A stretch of 10,169 nt of DNA, from assembly GCA_014879345.1 (NCBI GenBank), contig JACSSI010000114.1, positions 1 to 10,169 of the forward strand, given 5' to 3'. Source of the DNA: Anaerolineae bacterium (GTDB lineage: Bacteria; Chloroflexota; Anaerolineae; Promineifilales; Promineifilaceae). Shown one piece after another: positions 1-7,130 of the stretch; position 1 is the stretch's first letter, and each line of letters opens with the position of its first letter. The translations under genes were made by a program, and so were the position numbers. The notes under the pieces are model-generated. The model saw only the letters and a program-made list of their open reading frames with translations, was not told the DNA's origin and made no database searches.

Positions 1-1176
1 AACGGCCGTTCCGTCATCAGCACCCACTACGAAGAAAACGCCTACGCCCCCCTGCCCCCCGCCGAACCCCTCGGCGACGCCTACCTCTTCCGCCAAGAAC
101 CGCGCACCACCCTGCCCGACACCTTCACCCCGCTTGATTTGGTACTCGGTGATACGATTGAAATTTTTGGGTACAAACTGGGGAAAACGGCCGTTGAAAT
201 CGGCGAAGAAACAACCCTAACTCTAGCGTGGAAACCCACTCCCCAATCTTCAATCTTTAATCTCCAATCCCCAATCTCCCTCTTCACCCACCTCGTCAGC
301 CCCGACGGCCACCTCTACGCCCAACAAGACCTGCCCGCCACGCCACAAGCCGAAGGCATCACCCTCACCCAATTCCGCCTCACCCCTCGCCCCGGCGCAC
401 AACCAGGCGATTACGCCATCATGATTGGGGCATACGGCAGCGAGCCACTGTTATCAACAAACGGAGAAACAAGAACGGCCGTTGCCACCCTACCCGTTCA
501 AGCCATGAGCTGGGCACCTTATACACAGAATCCAGGTCACAGACCCCTGGCAAATCACACCCGCACCCTCATCGGCTACGATTGGGACACGACCCTCATC
601 TCAACCAATCGCCTCTATCTCCACTGGCAAACCCCAAACGGCTACCTAACCGAAATACGAGACAATCTCTTCCCAAAAGACATCGAGCTGCCATCTCATA
701 TCGGCCCTTTTGGCTTATCTTTATCAAATTGGGAATTCCATGGTGATTGGGTCTCCAACCAATATGTCCCCCTGGGGCAAAACATCATTTGGACTGGCGA
801 CTTACTCACCACCAGTGCCTCTCCCATCCTGCTACCCCAGTATTTCGCCGCCTCCCGCCCCATCACCCAAGACCTCGTCGTCTCTACCCGCCTCATCGGC
901 TATGAAGACGATGGCTACCATTGGGCCTGGACAGACCAAAACGATACCGTACCCGCGATGGGCGCTATCCCCACCCTCAAATGGATTGCCGGTTCCCAAA
1001 TACGCTCCCCCCACATCCTCACCGTCAGCGCCAACGCTACGCCAAACCAAACCATCGGCGCCACCCTCCGCCTCTATGACGCCTTCACCAATCGCCCCCT
1101 CCCCATTCTCGACGAGCGCATCACCAACGAAACCCCCTGGCTTCCGCTCGGCGAACGCCCCTTTACAGAAAAATAA
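1..1176 (+). CDS. C-terminal part of a large exported/membrane protein with two tandem extracellular beta-sandwich-like domains (5' partial)
   Basis: The frame is open from base 1 to TAA at 1174-1176, giving 391 codons with no start in view, so the gene begins upstream; the first ATG-type start (139) lies inside the domain and has no ribosome site. Residues about 42-160 contain a pattern known from C-terminal modules of chloroflexotal GT39-like glycosyltransferases and other surface proteins: LGDTIEIFGY, then LTLAW, LFTHLVSPDGHLYAQQD, and GDYAIMIGAYG. A second, weaker copy starts near LIGYEDDGYHWAW (about residue 298) and ends with TLRLYDAFTNRPLP. No catalytic motif or membrane helix is visible in this part, so the function of the full protein cannot be named. 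Between LTLAW and LFTHL lies a short extra segment coded by a 7-nt tandem repeat (bases 245-279). Three AACGGCCGTT palindromes fall in the frame. Base use is C-rich at third positions compared with the genes downstream. Confidence 0.75.
   Translation, partial: NGRSVISTHYEENAYAPLPPAEPLGDAYLFRQEPRTTLPDTFTPLDLVLGDTIEIFGYKLGKTAVEIGEETTLTLAWKPTPQSSIFNLQSPISLFTHLVSPDGHLYAQQDLPATPQAEGITLTQFRLTPRPGAQPGDYAIMIGAYGSEPLLSTNGETRTAVATLPVQAMSWAPYTQNPGHRPLANHTRTLIGYDWDTTLISTNRLYLHWQTPNGYLTEIRDNLFPKDIELPSHIGPFGLSLSNWEFHGDWVSNQYVPLGQNIIWTGDLLTTSASPILLPQYFAASRPITQDLVVSTRLIGYEDDGYHWAWTDQNDTVPAMGAIPTLKWIAGSQIRSPHILTVSANATPNQTIGATLRLYDAFTNRPLPILDERITNETPWLPLGERPFTEK
245..279. repeat. Five-unit 7-nt tandem repeat (AATCTYC) inside a coding region
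   Basis: AATC occurs at 245, 252, 259, 266 and 273, exactly every 7 bases; the units are AATCTTC, AATCTTT, AATCTCC, AATCCCC and AATCTCC. Because 7 is not a multiple of 3, the frame rotates through the repeat and yields a non-repetitive peptide (SSIFNLQSPIS). It adds about five residues between the conserved Trp and the FTHL motif compared with the usual domain spacing as I recall it. Confidence 0.8.
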
Positions 1177-1294
1177 GGAGTGATAACTATTTTACTGCCA
1201 GATATAAAACCCACTTACACCCAAACATCTATAAATCTGCTACGCTTTGGATCATAAGTCGCTCTTAAACAGTTTCAAACAGCAAATGACTTAC

Positions 1295-1329
1295 TAGATT
1301 ACAAAAGTCTGGCAGACTTTTGTAATCTA
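1295..1329. repeat. Long perfect hairpin (16-bp stem, 3-nt loop), possible dispersed repeat
   Basis: TAGATTACAAAAGTCT (1295-1310) is the exact reverse complement of 1314-1329, around the loop GGC. It lies 118 bp after the stop of the upstream gene and has no T-run on either side, so it is not a classical rho-independent terminator, although it may act as a transcript end or stabiliser. The arm closely resembles GACTACAAAAGTCT at 10122-10135, which suggests a dispersed element of this genome. Confidence 0.8.
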
Positions 1330-1372
1330 TAAGCATCACCAGAATTAATGCACACCCTAGAAGCAAATTCAT

Positions 1373-1392
1373 TTTGACAAGTTCCTGTCAAA
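1373..1392. promoter_or_regulatory. Operator-like dyad overlapping a -35 box
   Basis: TTTGACA-agttcc-TGTCAAA is a perfect 7-bp inverted repeat with a 6-bp spacer. Its left half contains the TTGACA of the predicted promoter, an arrangement typical of a repressor site. No regulator gene is present in the window, so the binding protein is unknown. Confidence 0.4.
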
Positions 1393-1403
1393 TCCGCTAA
1401 ACT
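1374..1403 (+). promoter_or_regulatory. Candidate sigma70-type promoter of the zinc-ribbon cluster
   Basis: A perfect -35 TTGACA (1374-1379) is followed after 18 bp by TAAACT (1398-1403), a 4/6 match to TATAAT. The start would be near 1410, giving a 5' leader of about 130 nt before the lipoprotein gene. That leader contains two TGATCA sites (1467 and 1480) and a repeated GATCATAG (1481 and 1497). Weak -10; this is the best candidate in the 367-bp gene-free stretch 1177-1543. Confidence 0.4.
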
Positions 1404-1543
1404 ATTTTTGTCGCTCAAGCTCAAAAATTTTCGACAACAACATTTCCATAGCCCATATTTTTGCCGTGATCAGGCAAGTTGATCATAGCAACAGTAGATC
1501 ATAGAGTATGTTACGCTTTTGAGTTTATGCAGGAGGGAGTGCC

Positions 1544-2281
1544 ATGCAAAAAAACCAAAGCCTTGTTCTATTTTGCCTTATATTGTGTACCTTTGTCCTG
1601 GCGGGCTGCGGCGCAAATATTGACCGCACCGTCACCTTTTATGCCGATGAAAGATGGCAAGCGGACATGGAAGTCACTTTTCCCATCGAAGCAATTGCCT
1701 TGTTTGGCTCTCTTGAGCAGTTTGATTCAGAAATCACCTCAGAAGTGGCAAAATGGGAAGGGCAAGGAGCCAAAGTTTCCTGGAAATCGCTGCAAGAAGA
1801 GACAATTCTCATTTACACGTTTGATATTGAAGGAACGGGCTGGGATTTATTAAACGAGATTGTTTTTGAGAATCGTGCTGCCATTGATGCAGACGAAGAA
1901 AATACAGATCAAATCCACTTTTCCTATTTCGCCTCCTCAGATGTATTAAGTGCCAACCAAAACATGCTTACGCTTAATGGCGGCCAGATCATTTCCAGCA
2001 ATGGCAATCCGGTTAAATCTGGGCAGGTGCAATGGGTCAATCCCTCTGGACGTGTCGAAGCGGTATTAACGGCTAAAAGGGGCTTTAGTTTTGTCACTAT
2101 TCTCATTATCGGGCTGGTACTGGTCGCTATTGTTGCTGGTTTCTGGTTTTACTGGCAGAAGAGCAATCAACAAAAAACGCCGGCGTCTCCCGTCTCTTCA
2201 GCACCTGCCTTTTGCCCCAACTGCGGCACGCAACTACCACCACAAGGGAAGTTCTGTCCTACTTGCGGCAACAAACTTTGA
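1544..2281 (+). CDS. Lipoprotein with one C-terminal membrane helix and a cytoplasmic zinc ribbon
   Basis: 245 residues. The start is fixed by AGGAGG at 1531-1536, 7 nt before ATG. Residues 1-21 form a lipoprotein signal ending in the lipobox LAGC, with Cys22 as the expected lipidated residue. Residues 23-180 are an ectodomain rich in beta strands (DRTVTFYADERWQADMEVTF); it reminds me of DUF3153/LppM-type lipoprotein domains, but that is a weak similarity by eye. A hydrophobic helix spans about 182-204, followed by a polar Ser/Pro linker and a zinc ribbon with Cys224, Cys227, Cys238 and Cys241 at the very end. An outside lipid anchor plus one helix puts the ribbon in the cytoplasm. It is the first gene of the zinc-ribbon cluster, 59 bp before the 42-residue ribbon gene. 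Function unknown. Confidence 0.85.
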   Translation: MQKNQSLVLFCLILCTFVLAGCGANIDRTVTFYADERWQADMEVTFPIEAIALFGSLEQFDSEITSEVAKWEGQGAKVSWKSLQEETILIYTFDIEGTGWDLLNEIVFENRAAIDADEENTDQIHFSYFASSDVLSANQNMLTLNGGQIISSNGNPVKSGQVQWVNPSGRVEAVLTAKRGFSFVTILIIGLVLVAIVAGFWFYWQKSNQQKTPASPVSSAPAFCPNCGTQLPPQGKFCPTCGNKL

Positions 2282-2340
2282 TCACCATGTCAAATAACAA
2301 TCGCTTATCTGTTTCATAAATTATCAGGAGGGTTAATCAA

Positions 2341-2469
2341 ATGGAACTGACCTGTGAAAAATGTGGCACAGCAAACCCTGGCAATGTTAAGTTTTGTAAG
2401 CAATGTGGCAATCAGTTGATATTAGCGTCTGCGGAAACGGTTGAACTTTTTGAAAGACAAGGAAATTAA
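2341..2469 (+). CDS. 42-residue zinc-ribbon microprotein
   Basis: ATG at 2341 to TAA at 2467-2469. A strong ribosome site AGGAGGG (2326-2332) sits 8 nt upstream, as good as those of its larger neighbours, which argues that this short frame is translated. The product begins MELTCEKCGTANPG and carries Cys5, Cys8, Cys19 and Cys22 with the CxxC-x10-CxxC spacing seen throughout the cluster, then a short tail (about 27-42) with no membrane helix. It is therefore a free, soluble, single-ribbon protein. It could be a competitor or adaptor for the ribbon contacts made by its neighbours (inference), or the remnant of a longer ribbon protein. Lies 36 bp before the four-ribbon gene, probably in the same transcript. 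Confidence 0.8.
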   Translation: MELTCEKCGTANPGNVKFCKQCGNQLILASAETVELFERQGN

Positions 2470-2505
2470 GAATAAACCACATGGTAAATTCAGGGAGGAG
2501 ACAAT

Positions 2506-3345
2506 ATGGACAATTTCTTTGGTAAATTCCGCAGTGGCGCTGGGAAAGCTGCTTTTGAAGCGGATAAACTTCGGCGAGTAACGGCCGTTCAAAACACAGT
2601 CCGTTCACTCAAAAGCAACTACGAAAAAGGATTGTATCAGGTGGGCAAAGTCGCTTTTTCACTCCACCAAGATCAGCAAATTAGCCAGCCAGCACTGCTC
2701 GAAATCTGTGAACGTCAGGCTGCTGTATTGGCTCAGATTACAGCCCGTGAAAAAGAAATTGAGGAAATTCGTGCCGAAACCTTTGTGGAAGACATGAGTT
2801 TCGGACAGGCGCAATACGGCCGTTTATGTCCCAATGGTCACGGCGCAATTCCACCACAGGACAATTATTGCCAAAAATGTGGGGCGAAAGCCATTGAAGT
2901 GCCACCACCAACCGGTCAGCAATGCACCAACTGTGGCGCATCTCTGGCTGCTGACGCTCGTTTTTGCGCCAGTTGTGGTCAAACAGCACCCTCCGCGCCA
3001 CTCCCTGAAAATGCGTGTCCTTCTTGTCATGCGCCTTTGCTGGCTGATGCACTCTTTTGCGCAGAATGTGGGCATCGGGTGGTAAAAGCCGAGCTAACTC
3101 CTGAACCAGAAGTGGCAATCCCCGTTGAAGATTGGGCAGCGACGATTCAGACTGAAACATCAGACGACGCGGTTGTTTCTACCGTAGCCGAAGAGGACTC
3201 AGATAATGAGCATACTGAGATTCTGGTTGAGGATGAGCTTATAGAAGAAACGGCCGTTTCCGAAACCATTTGCCCGTCATGCCAATCAGAGTTACTGCCG
3301 GGAGCCATGTTCTGTGCCGAATGTGGTTATCGGCTGACTGCGTAA
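2506..3345 (+). CDS. Soluble coiled-coil protein with four zinc ribbons
   Basis: 279 residues; GGAGGAG (2494-2500) is 5 nt before ATG. Residues 1-95 are charged and helical with probable coiled coil (KLRRVTAVQNTVRSLKSNYE; AREKEIEEIRAE), like the N-terminal part of many bacterial 'zinc ribbon domain-containing' proteins. Ribbon 1 (108-125) is a variant, CPNGH then CQKC, so the second ligand may be His112. Ribbons 2 (Cys140/143/154/157), 3 (171/174/185/188) and 4 (256/259/270/273) are canonical. Between ribbons 3 and 4 is an acidic, low-complexity stretch of about 55 residues (196-252). No signal peptide or membrane helix, so it is cytoplasmic and could bridge the ribbon-bearing inner ends of the membrane proteins (inference). 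Followed directly by a rho-independent terminator. Two AACGGCCGTT copies are in frame. Confidence 0.85.
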   Translation: MDNFFGKFRSGAGKAAFEADKLRRVTAVQNTVRSLKSNYEKGLYQVGKVAFSLHQDQQISQPALLEICERQAAVLAQITAREKEIEEIRAETFVEDMSFGQAQYGRLCPNGHGAIPPQDNYCQKCGAKAIEVPPPTGQQCTNCGASLAADARFCASCGQTAPSAPLPENACPSCHAPLLADALFCAECGHRVVKAELTPEPEVAIPVEDWAATIQTETSDDAVVSTVAEEDSDNEHTEILVEDELIEETAVSETICPSCQSELLPGAMFCAECGYRLTA

Positions 3346-3351
3346 ACCATC

Positions 3352-3383
3352 GACTGTCTGAAATTCTCGGACAGTCCTTTTTT
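3352..3383 (+). terminator. Rho-independent terminator after the four-ribbon gene
   Basis: GACTGTC (3352-3358) pairs with GACAGTC (3370-3376); three further inner pairs, one of them T-G, extend the stem to 10 bp. CTTTTTT follows. It lies 6 bp after the stop and separates the first three ribbon genes from the next three. No convincing promoter is visible in 3384-3447, so partial read-through is possible. Confidence 0.85.
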
Positions 3384-3447
3384 ATTAACACCCTTGGCAG
3401 CAAATCGTGCCGAGGAGCAATTTCAAGGTTAACCCAGGAGGCAAACC

Positions 3448-4158
3448 ATGATTACCTGTCCCAAATGTCAAACACCAAACGAACCCAATAGCCGATTTTG
3501 CATCAGTTGCGGTCAAGTGCTGTCAGATGCGCAGCCAGGAACTGCTGTTGTTGTCGATGCCACACATTGGCACCGGCGGCAGTTGGCAATCAAAACGGCA
3601 CAAGTTGTCATTACCCTGTTCCTCATCTGGTTTTTCCGCAGCATTCTGATCGATCTTACCTTTGTCAAAGGGTTGTATTATTCAGAATTCCCGTTCACAT
3701 TAGAAGAAATTGTCACCTTCATCGCCTACTTCATCGCCTTCATTTTACTGGTTGGTTATACCAAAACGCTGCGAACTCATTGGCCGCCAGCCTTCCCCGC
3801 CGTCGCCTCGTTGACGCCAGCACTGCTGGTTGTCATTTATGTGATCCTCTTGTCACTTATGTACAAGGCGCTGCTGCCAATAATGCTCCAGGTAGTGGCT
3901 GACCCTGGAGACCTGTTATTAGCGCTGCGCGTTATTTTAGCTTTGCTCGCTATCATCCTTTTGTTTTGGGCGGGCAAGGTCATCTATGATGCCCTGCCAG
4001 CCTGGTTAGATAGCATTCATTTCACAACCACGCCTGTTGATGGGCAAATCGTCTGCACACAATGTGGGCGCATCAATGCACCTGACCATCAGTTTTGTGG
4101 GTATTGCGGCCATACGTTGAGGCAGCCGCCAGCATTGGTAGAAGGTAGCGGCGATTAA
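3448..4158 (+). CDS. Four-helix membrane protein with a zinc ribbon at each end
   Basis: 236 residues; AGGAGG (3436-3441) is 6 nt before ATG. The N-terminal ribbon has Cys4, Cys7, Cys18 and Cys21; the C-terminal ribbon has Cys203, Cys206, Cys217 and Cys220. Between them are four hydrophobic helices at about 48-70, 85-105, 121-146 and 155-179. Basic residues before helix 1 (HWHRRQ) and in the helix 2-3 loop (KTLRTHW), together with the even helix number, put both ribbons in the cytoplasm. No transporter or enzyme signature is visible, and I do not recognise a family for the membrane part. The gene is 21 bp upstream of the lectin/propeller gene and probably cotranscribed with it. A membrane hub for the ribbon proteins is a plausible but unproven role. 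Confidence 0.85.
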   Translation: MITCPKCQTPNEPNSRFCISCGQVLSDAQPGTAVVVDATHWHRRQLAIKTAQVVITLFLIWFFRSILIDLTFVKGLYYSEFPFTLEEIVTFIAYFIAFILLVGYTKTLRTHWPPAFPAVASLTPALLVVIYVILLSLMYKALLPIMLQVVADPGDLLLALRVILALLAIILLFWAGKVIYDALPAWLDSIHFTTTPVDGQIVCTQCGRINAPDHQFCGYCGHTLRQPPALVEGSGD

Positions 4159-4179
4159 ATCAACCCGATCAGGTGAACT

Positions 4180-5832
4180 ATGAGTACTCAACGATTTTGT
4201 CCACAGTGCGGACAGCCAATGGCAAGCAACGGCCGTTTTTGCGGCAGTTGTGGTCACGAAATGCCAACGGCAGCCACGGTAGCTGGGAAAACAGCTAACC
4301 ATTCCAAGAAAATTGTTATCATCATGGCAGTGGTGGTTCTGATTGGATTGGCAGGTCTGGTTGCTGGTGTGGTATGGCCGAGATTGCAGGCAGATAGTGC
4401 AGCAACACCAACTGTCGCGATTGCCGAAACCTCTGCAAAAGATGAGATGGAGGTAGTTGTTGCGCCTACAGACTCAAGCGAAATTATCCCAGCGGCAACT
4501 ACAACACCCACGGATACGGCTTCTGCAACGGGTACACTCACAACTGCTACACTCGCTACTGAATCCGCTGCCTTACCCACCGCCACCCCCACCACAAAGC
4601 CGACGTTACCACCGCCCCCAACGCCCACACCGGCTGTGGACGAAATCGTATTCCAATCAAACCGAGATGGCGATTATGAGATTTATATCATGCACATCAA
4701 CGGTGATCAGCAACGGCCGTTAACCGACAATCGCGCCGACGACCAATACCCCAGAGTATCCCCCGATGGCAGGCGCATCACCTTTGAGTCCAACCGAGAT
4801 GGCAATCCCGAAATCTACGTCATGAACCGGGATGGCAGTGACCAAACCCGCCTCACATTTGATTCCGCCAATGACCGCCTGCCAACCTGGTCACCAGATA
4901 GCCAGCAAATCACCTTTCAATCCGGGCGCAGCGGCGTTTCAGATTTGTATATCATCAATGCAGATGGCTCCGATTTACGACAGGTTGCCAACACACCTGC
5001 CCGCGAAGGGCATACCAGTTGGTCAGTCAATGACAAGCTCGTTTTTAACGCCAGCCAGGAATTATATTGGCAAATCTATGTCAGCAATTTAGATGGCAGT
5101 GGAAGGCAGCAGTTGACCCATACTCGCATTGATGAATGGTCGCCAGAATGGTCGCCAGATGGCAGCCAAATCCTGTTCATGTCTGAGCAGGGCAGCAGTA
5201 CCAACGCCGGTATCTACGTCATGAACGCCGATGGCAGTGATGCCCGTTTGCTGTACAACAGCGCCCAAGAAGAATGGGGACCAGTCTGGTCTGGTGATGG
5301 TTCAAAAATCCTGTTCACAGTGGATCAACCAGATGGCTCGGCCGACATTTTTATGATGAATGCTGATGGCTCAAACGTATACCGTGTCAGTGAACGCGGT
5401 GGGTATCCATCTTGGGCTGGCCCCCAACCCAGCGATTACGATGGCGTGACTGCCACCATTCAGGATGTGGAGGTAATTGCGACAGCCAACCGCACTACTT
5501 CTGATCTGGCTCTCCGAGCCGGGCAAACCGTCATTATTGAGTACATAGACGGCACATGGCAAGCCGGTCCCTCACCCACATGGCCGCCCGTAGGGCCAGA
5601 AGGGGATGCGCAAGTTCCTGCTAAAAACACATTCCCGATTCCCAACCAACCCGTCATGAGTTTGATCGCTGGCATTGATGACGGCGTACCGCATTTTGTC
5701 GGGAATCGGTTGGAATGGACGGTTGAAGAGGATGGCTACCTCTGGCTGGGACCAAATGATGATGGCATTGTGGATAACAGCGGCGTTTTATTTGTGCGGG
5801 TGACGGTGTTAACGCCAGGAGATAAGCCATGA
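4180..5832 (+). CDS. Membrane-anchored protein: zinc ribbon, helix, stalk, six-bladed TolB-like propeller, LecA-like lectin domain
   Basis: 550 residues; AGGTGA at 4171-4176 precedes ATG. Residues 7-24 are a ribbon (Cys7, Cys10, Cys21, Cys24). A single helix spans about 44-66 with KK before it, so the ribbon is inside and the rest outside. A Thr/Pro/Ala stalk (67-152) leads to six PD40/TolB-type repeats (about 153-413) with WSPDG and IYVMNADGSD motifs. Residues about 423-546 resemble the PA-IL/LecA beta-sandwich: GPEGDAQ, a FPIPNQPVMSLIAGIDDG segment, FVGNRLEW, and LGPNDDGIVDNSG, where LecA places its calcium and galactose ligands. The protein may read sugars or cell-wall polymers outside (inference). 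The stop overlaps the next start as ATGA, so the two are translationally coupled. No enzyme active site is seen. Confidence 0.87.
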   Translation: MSTQRFCPQCGQPMASNGRFCGSCGHEMPTAATVAGKTANHSKKIVIIMAVVVLIGLAGLVAGVVWPRLQADSAATPTVAIAETSAKDEMEVVVAPTDSSEIIPAATTTPTDTASATGTLTTATLATESAALPTATPTTKPTLPPPPTPTPAVDEIVFQSNRDGDYEIYIMHINGDQQRPLTDNRADDQYPRVSPDGRRITFESNRDGNPEIYVMNRDGSDQTRLTFDSANDRLPTWSPDSQQITFQSGRSGVSDLYIINADGSDLRQVANTPAREGHTSWSVNDKLVFNASQELYWQIYVSNLDGSGRQQLTHTRIDEWSPEWSPDGSQILFMSEQGSSTNAGIYVMNADGSDARLLYNSAQEEWGPVWSGDGSKILFTVDQPDGSADIFMMNADGSNVYRVSERGGYPSWAGPQPSDYDGVTATIQDVEVIATANRTTSDLALRAGQTVIIEYIDGTWQAGPSPTWPPVGPEGDAQVPAKNTFPIPNQPVMSLIAGIDDGVPHFVGNRLEWTVEEDGYLWLGPNDDGIVDNSGVLFVRVTVLTPGDKP

Positions 5833-7121
5833 CATCTGCTAAGTTCTGTCCGGCATGTGGGCAACAAAATCAGCTAGACGCCCGCTTTTGTGGTGGTTGT
5901 GGTGCCACGTTCCCCACCCAACCACAGGCAGAAAGTCAGGATGATGGGAAGAAACGGCCGTTTCCGTGGCTTATCGTGGGCATTATAGGGCTGCTCCTTC
6001 TGCTCGTTGTAGGCGGCTGGGCACTCCTGCAATCTTCACGCCTGGCATCTGAACCCAAAACGGCCGTTCAAACAGCAGCCGAACCAACCATACCGCAATC
6101 AGAAACTTCTCAAATAACAGCCGAATCGGCCGCATTAGCAACAGAACCCACCACTAAACCAACCGATGAGCCAACCGATGAACCAACCGATGAACCAACA
6201 GCCATTCCACCCACGCAGACGGCTACCTCCCCGCCCCCTACACTAACAGCCACTGCTACCAAAACACCGCTGCCATCTGCCACACCCACACCAACGCCCG
6301 TAAAACCTTTGCCCCTTACCGGCTCCGCTTTTATGCAGCTAACAACCGACAAAACAGCCCATTACACGCCTGACTTTTCTCCAAATCAACAGCGCATCAT
6401 TTTGTCTATGCAAATTGGAAATAACTGGCAGATCGTTGAGGTAGATGCCAATGGTGGCGGTATTAGACGGCAAATCACCAATGGATCAGCCGATTATTTC
6501 CAGCCCCACTATTCGTCAGACGGCCGCACCCTTCTTGTTGCCTCAGATTTAGATGGCGATTTAGATATTTACCTGCTGGATGCACTGACAGGGGATATTT
6601 TGCAACAGCTAACTGACAATCAGGGCGATGATTACCATCCACGCTGGCTGCCAAATGAAGACGCTTATGTCTTCACATCCGGCAAAAATGGCAACGATGA
6701 AATATACCTTGGCTATCTAAACGGCAGCCAAACGCGCTTAACGAACAATACCGCCTATGATGGCTTTGCCACCGTGTCACCTGATGGTGAATTTATCACC
6801 TTTTACTCCAGTCGGGATGGGGATTATGAAATCTATGTGATGGCGATAGATGGCAGCAATCTACAAAGGCTAACCGTCAGTGCGGGCCGGGATGCAGACC
6901 CCGTTTTTTCGCCTGATGGGGAATGGATTGCCTTTGAAAGTGAGCGCAGTGGGGATTATGAAATTTTTGTGATGCGCCGAGATGGTTCAGATGTGCAGCA
7001 GGTGACAAATAACCGGTCGGGGGATTGGTTTCCCGTTTTTTCGCCAGACGGCCTCTGGCTCATGTACCAGTCCGACCAGGATGGCTCCATGCATATTTAT
7101 CGGCAGCCATTTACAAATTAA
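5829..7121 (+). CDS. Membrane-anchored protein: zinc ribbon, helix, stalk, six-bladed TolB-like propeller
   Basis: 430 residues, starting inside the stop of the upstream gene (ATGA). It is a paralogue of that protein without the lectin module: the ribbon has identical spacing (Cys7, Cys10, Cys21, Cys24, followed by PT at 29-30), then KKRPFP and a helix at about 46-68. The Pro/Thr stalk (69-165) includes PTDEPTDEPTDEPT, coded by a 12-bp tandem repeat. Residues about 166-430 hold six PD40-type blades; the last three (FSPDG and YEIYVM/YEIFVM motifs) are the most regular. Predicted topology is ribbon inside, propeller outside. TolB-like propellers usually bind proteins or peptides. The gene ends 9 bp from the stop of a convergent gene, with no terminator between them. 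Two AACGGCCGTT copies are in frame. Confidence 0.87.
   Translation: MTSAKFCPACGQQNQLDARFCGGCGATFPTQPQAESQDDGKKRPFPWLIVGIIGLLLLLVVGGWALLQSSRLASEPKTAVQTAAEPTIPQSETSQITAESAALATEPTTKPTDEPTDEPTDEPTAIPPTQTATSPPPTLTATATKTPLPSATPTPTPVKPLPLTGSAFMQLTTDKTAHYTPDFSPNQQRIILSMQIGNNWQIVEVDANGGGIRRQITNGSADYFQPHYSSDGRTLLVASDLDGDLDIYLLDALTGDILQQLTDNQGDDYHPRWLPNEDAYVFTSGKNGNDEIYLGYLNGSQTRLTNNTAYDGFATVSPDGEFITFYSSRDGDYEIYVMAIDGSNLQRLTVSAGRDADPVFSPDGEWIAFESERSGDYEIFVMRRDGSDVQQVTNNRSGDWFPVFSPDGLWLMYQSDQDGSMHIYRQPFTN
6159..6194 (+). repeat. 12-bp tandem repeat coding the PTDE stalk
   Basis: Three consecutive CCAACCGATGAR units (6159, 6171 and 6183), differing only in the last base, code for PTDE repeats in the propeller stalk. 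The unit is a multiple of three, so copy number can vary without changing frame. Confidence 0.85.
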
Positions 7122-7130
7122 GTCAAAAAT

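Noticed and set aside
81..287. Minus-strand frame with a GDWRLKIEDW peptide
   Set aside because: This peptide is the translation of the 7-nt tandem repeat; the plus-strand domain is the supported gene.
1295..1329. Rho-independent terminator of the first gene
   Set aside because: The stem is strong, but there is no T-run after it on either strand and it lies over 100 bp from the stop, so it is listed only as a hairpin/repeat.
1479..1853. 124-codon plus-strand frame overlapping the lipoprotein gene
   Set aside because: It is out of frame with a clear lipoprotein that has a better ribosome site and a lipobox.
6110..6352. Minus-strand frame with GSSVGSSVG-type repeats, and a similar one at 4254-4628
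   Set aside because: Shadows of the Pro/Thr stalk codons on the other strand; the repetition is explained by the 12-bp PTDE repeat and Pro/Thr/Ala-rich coding.
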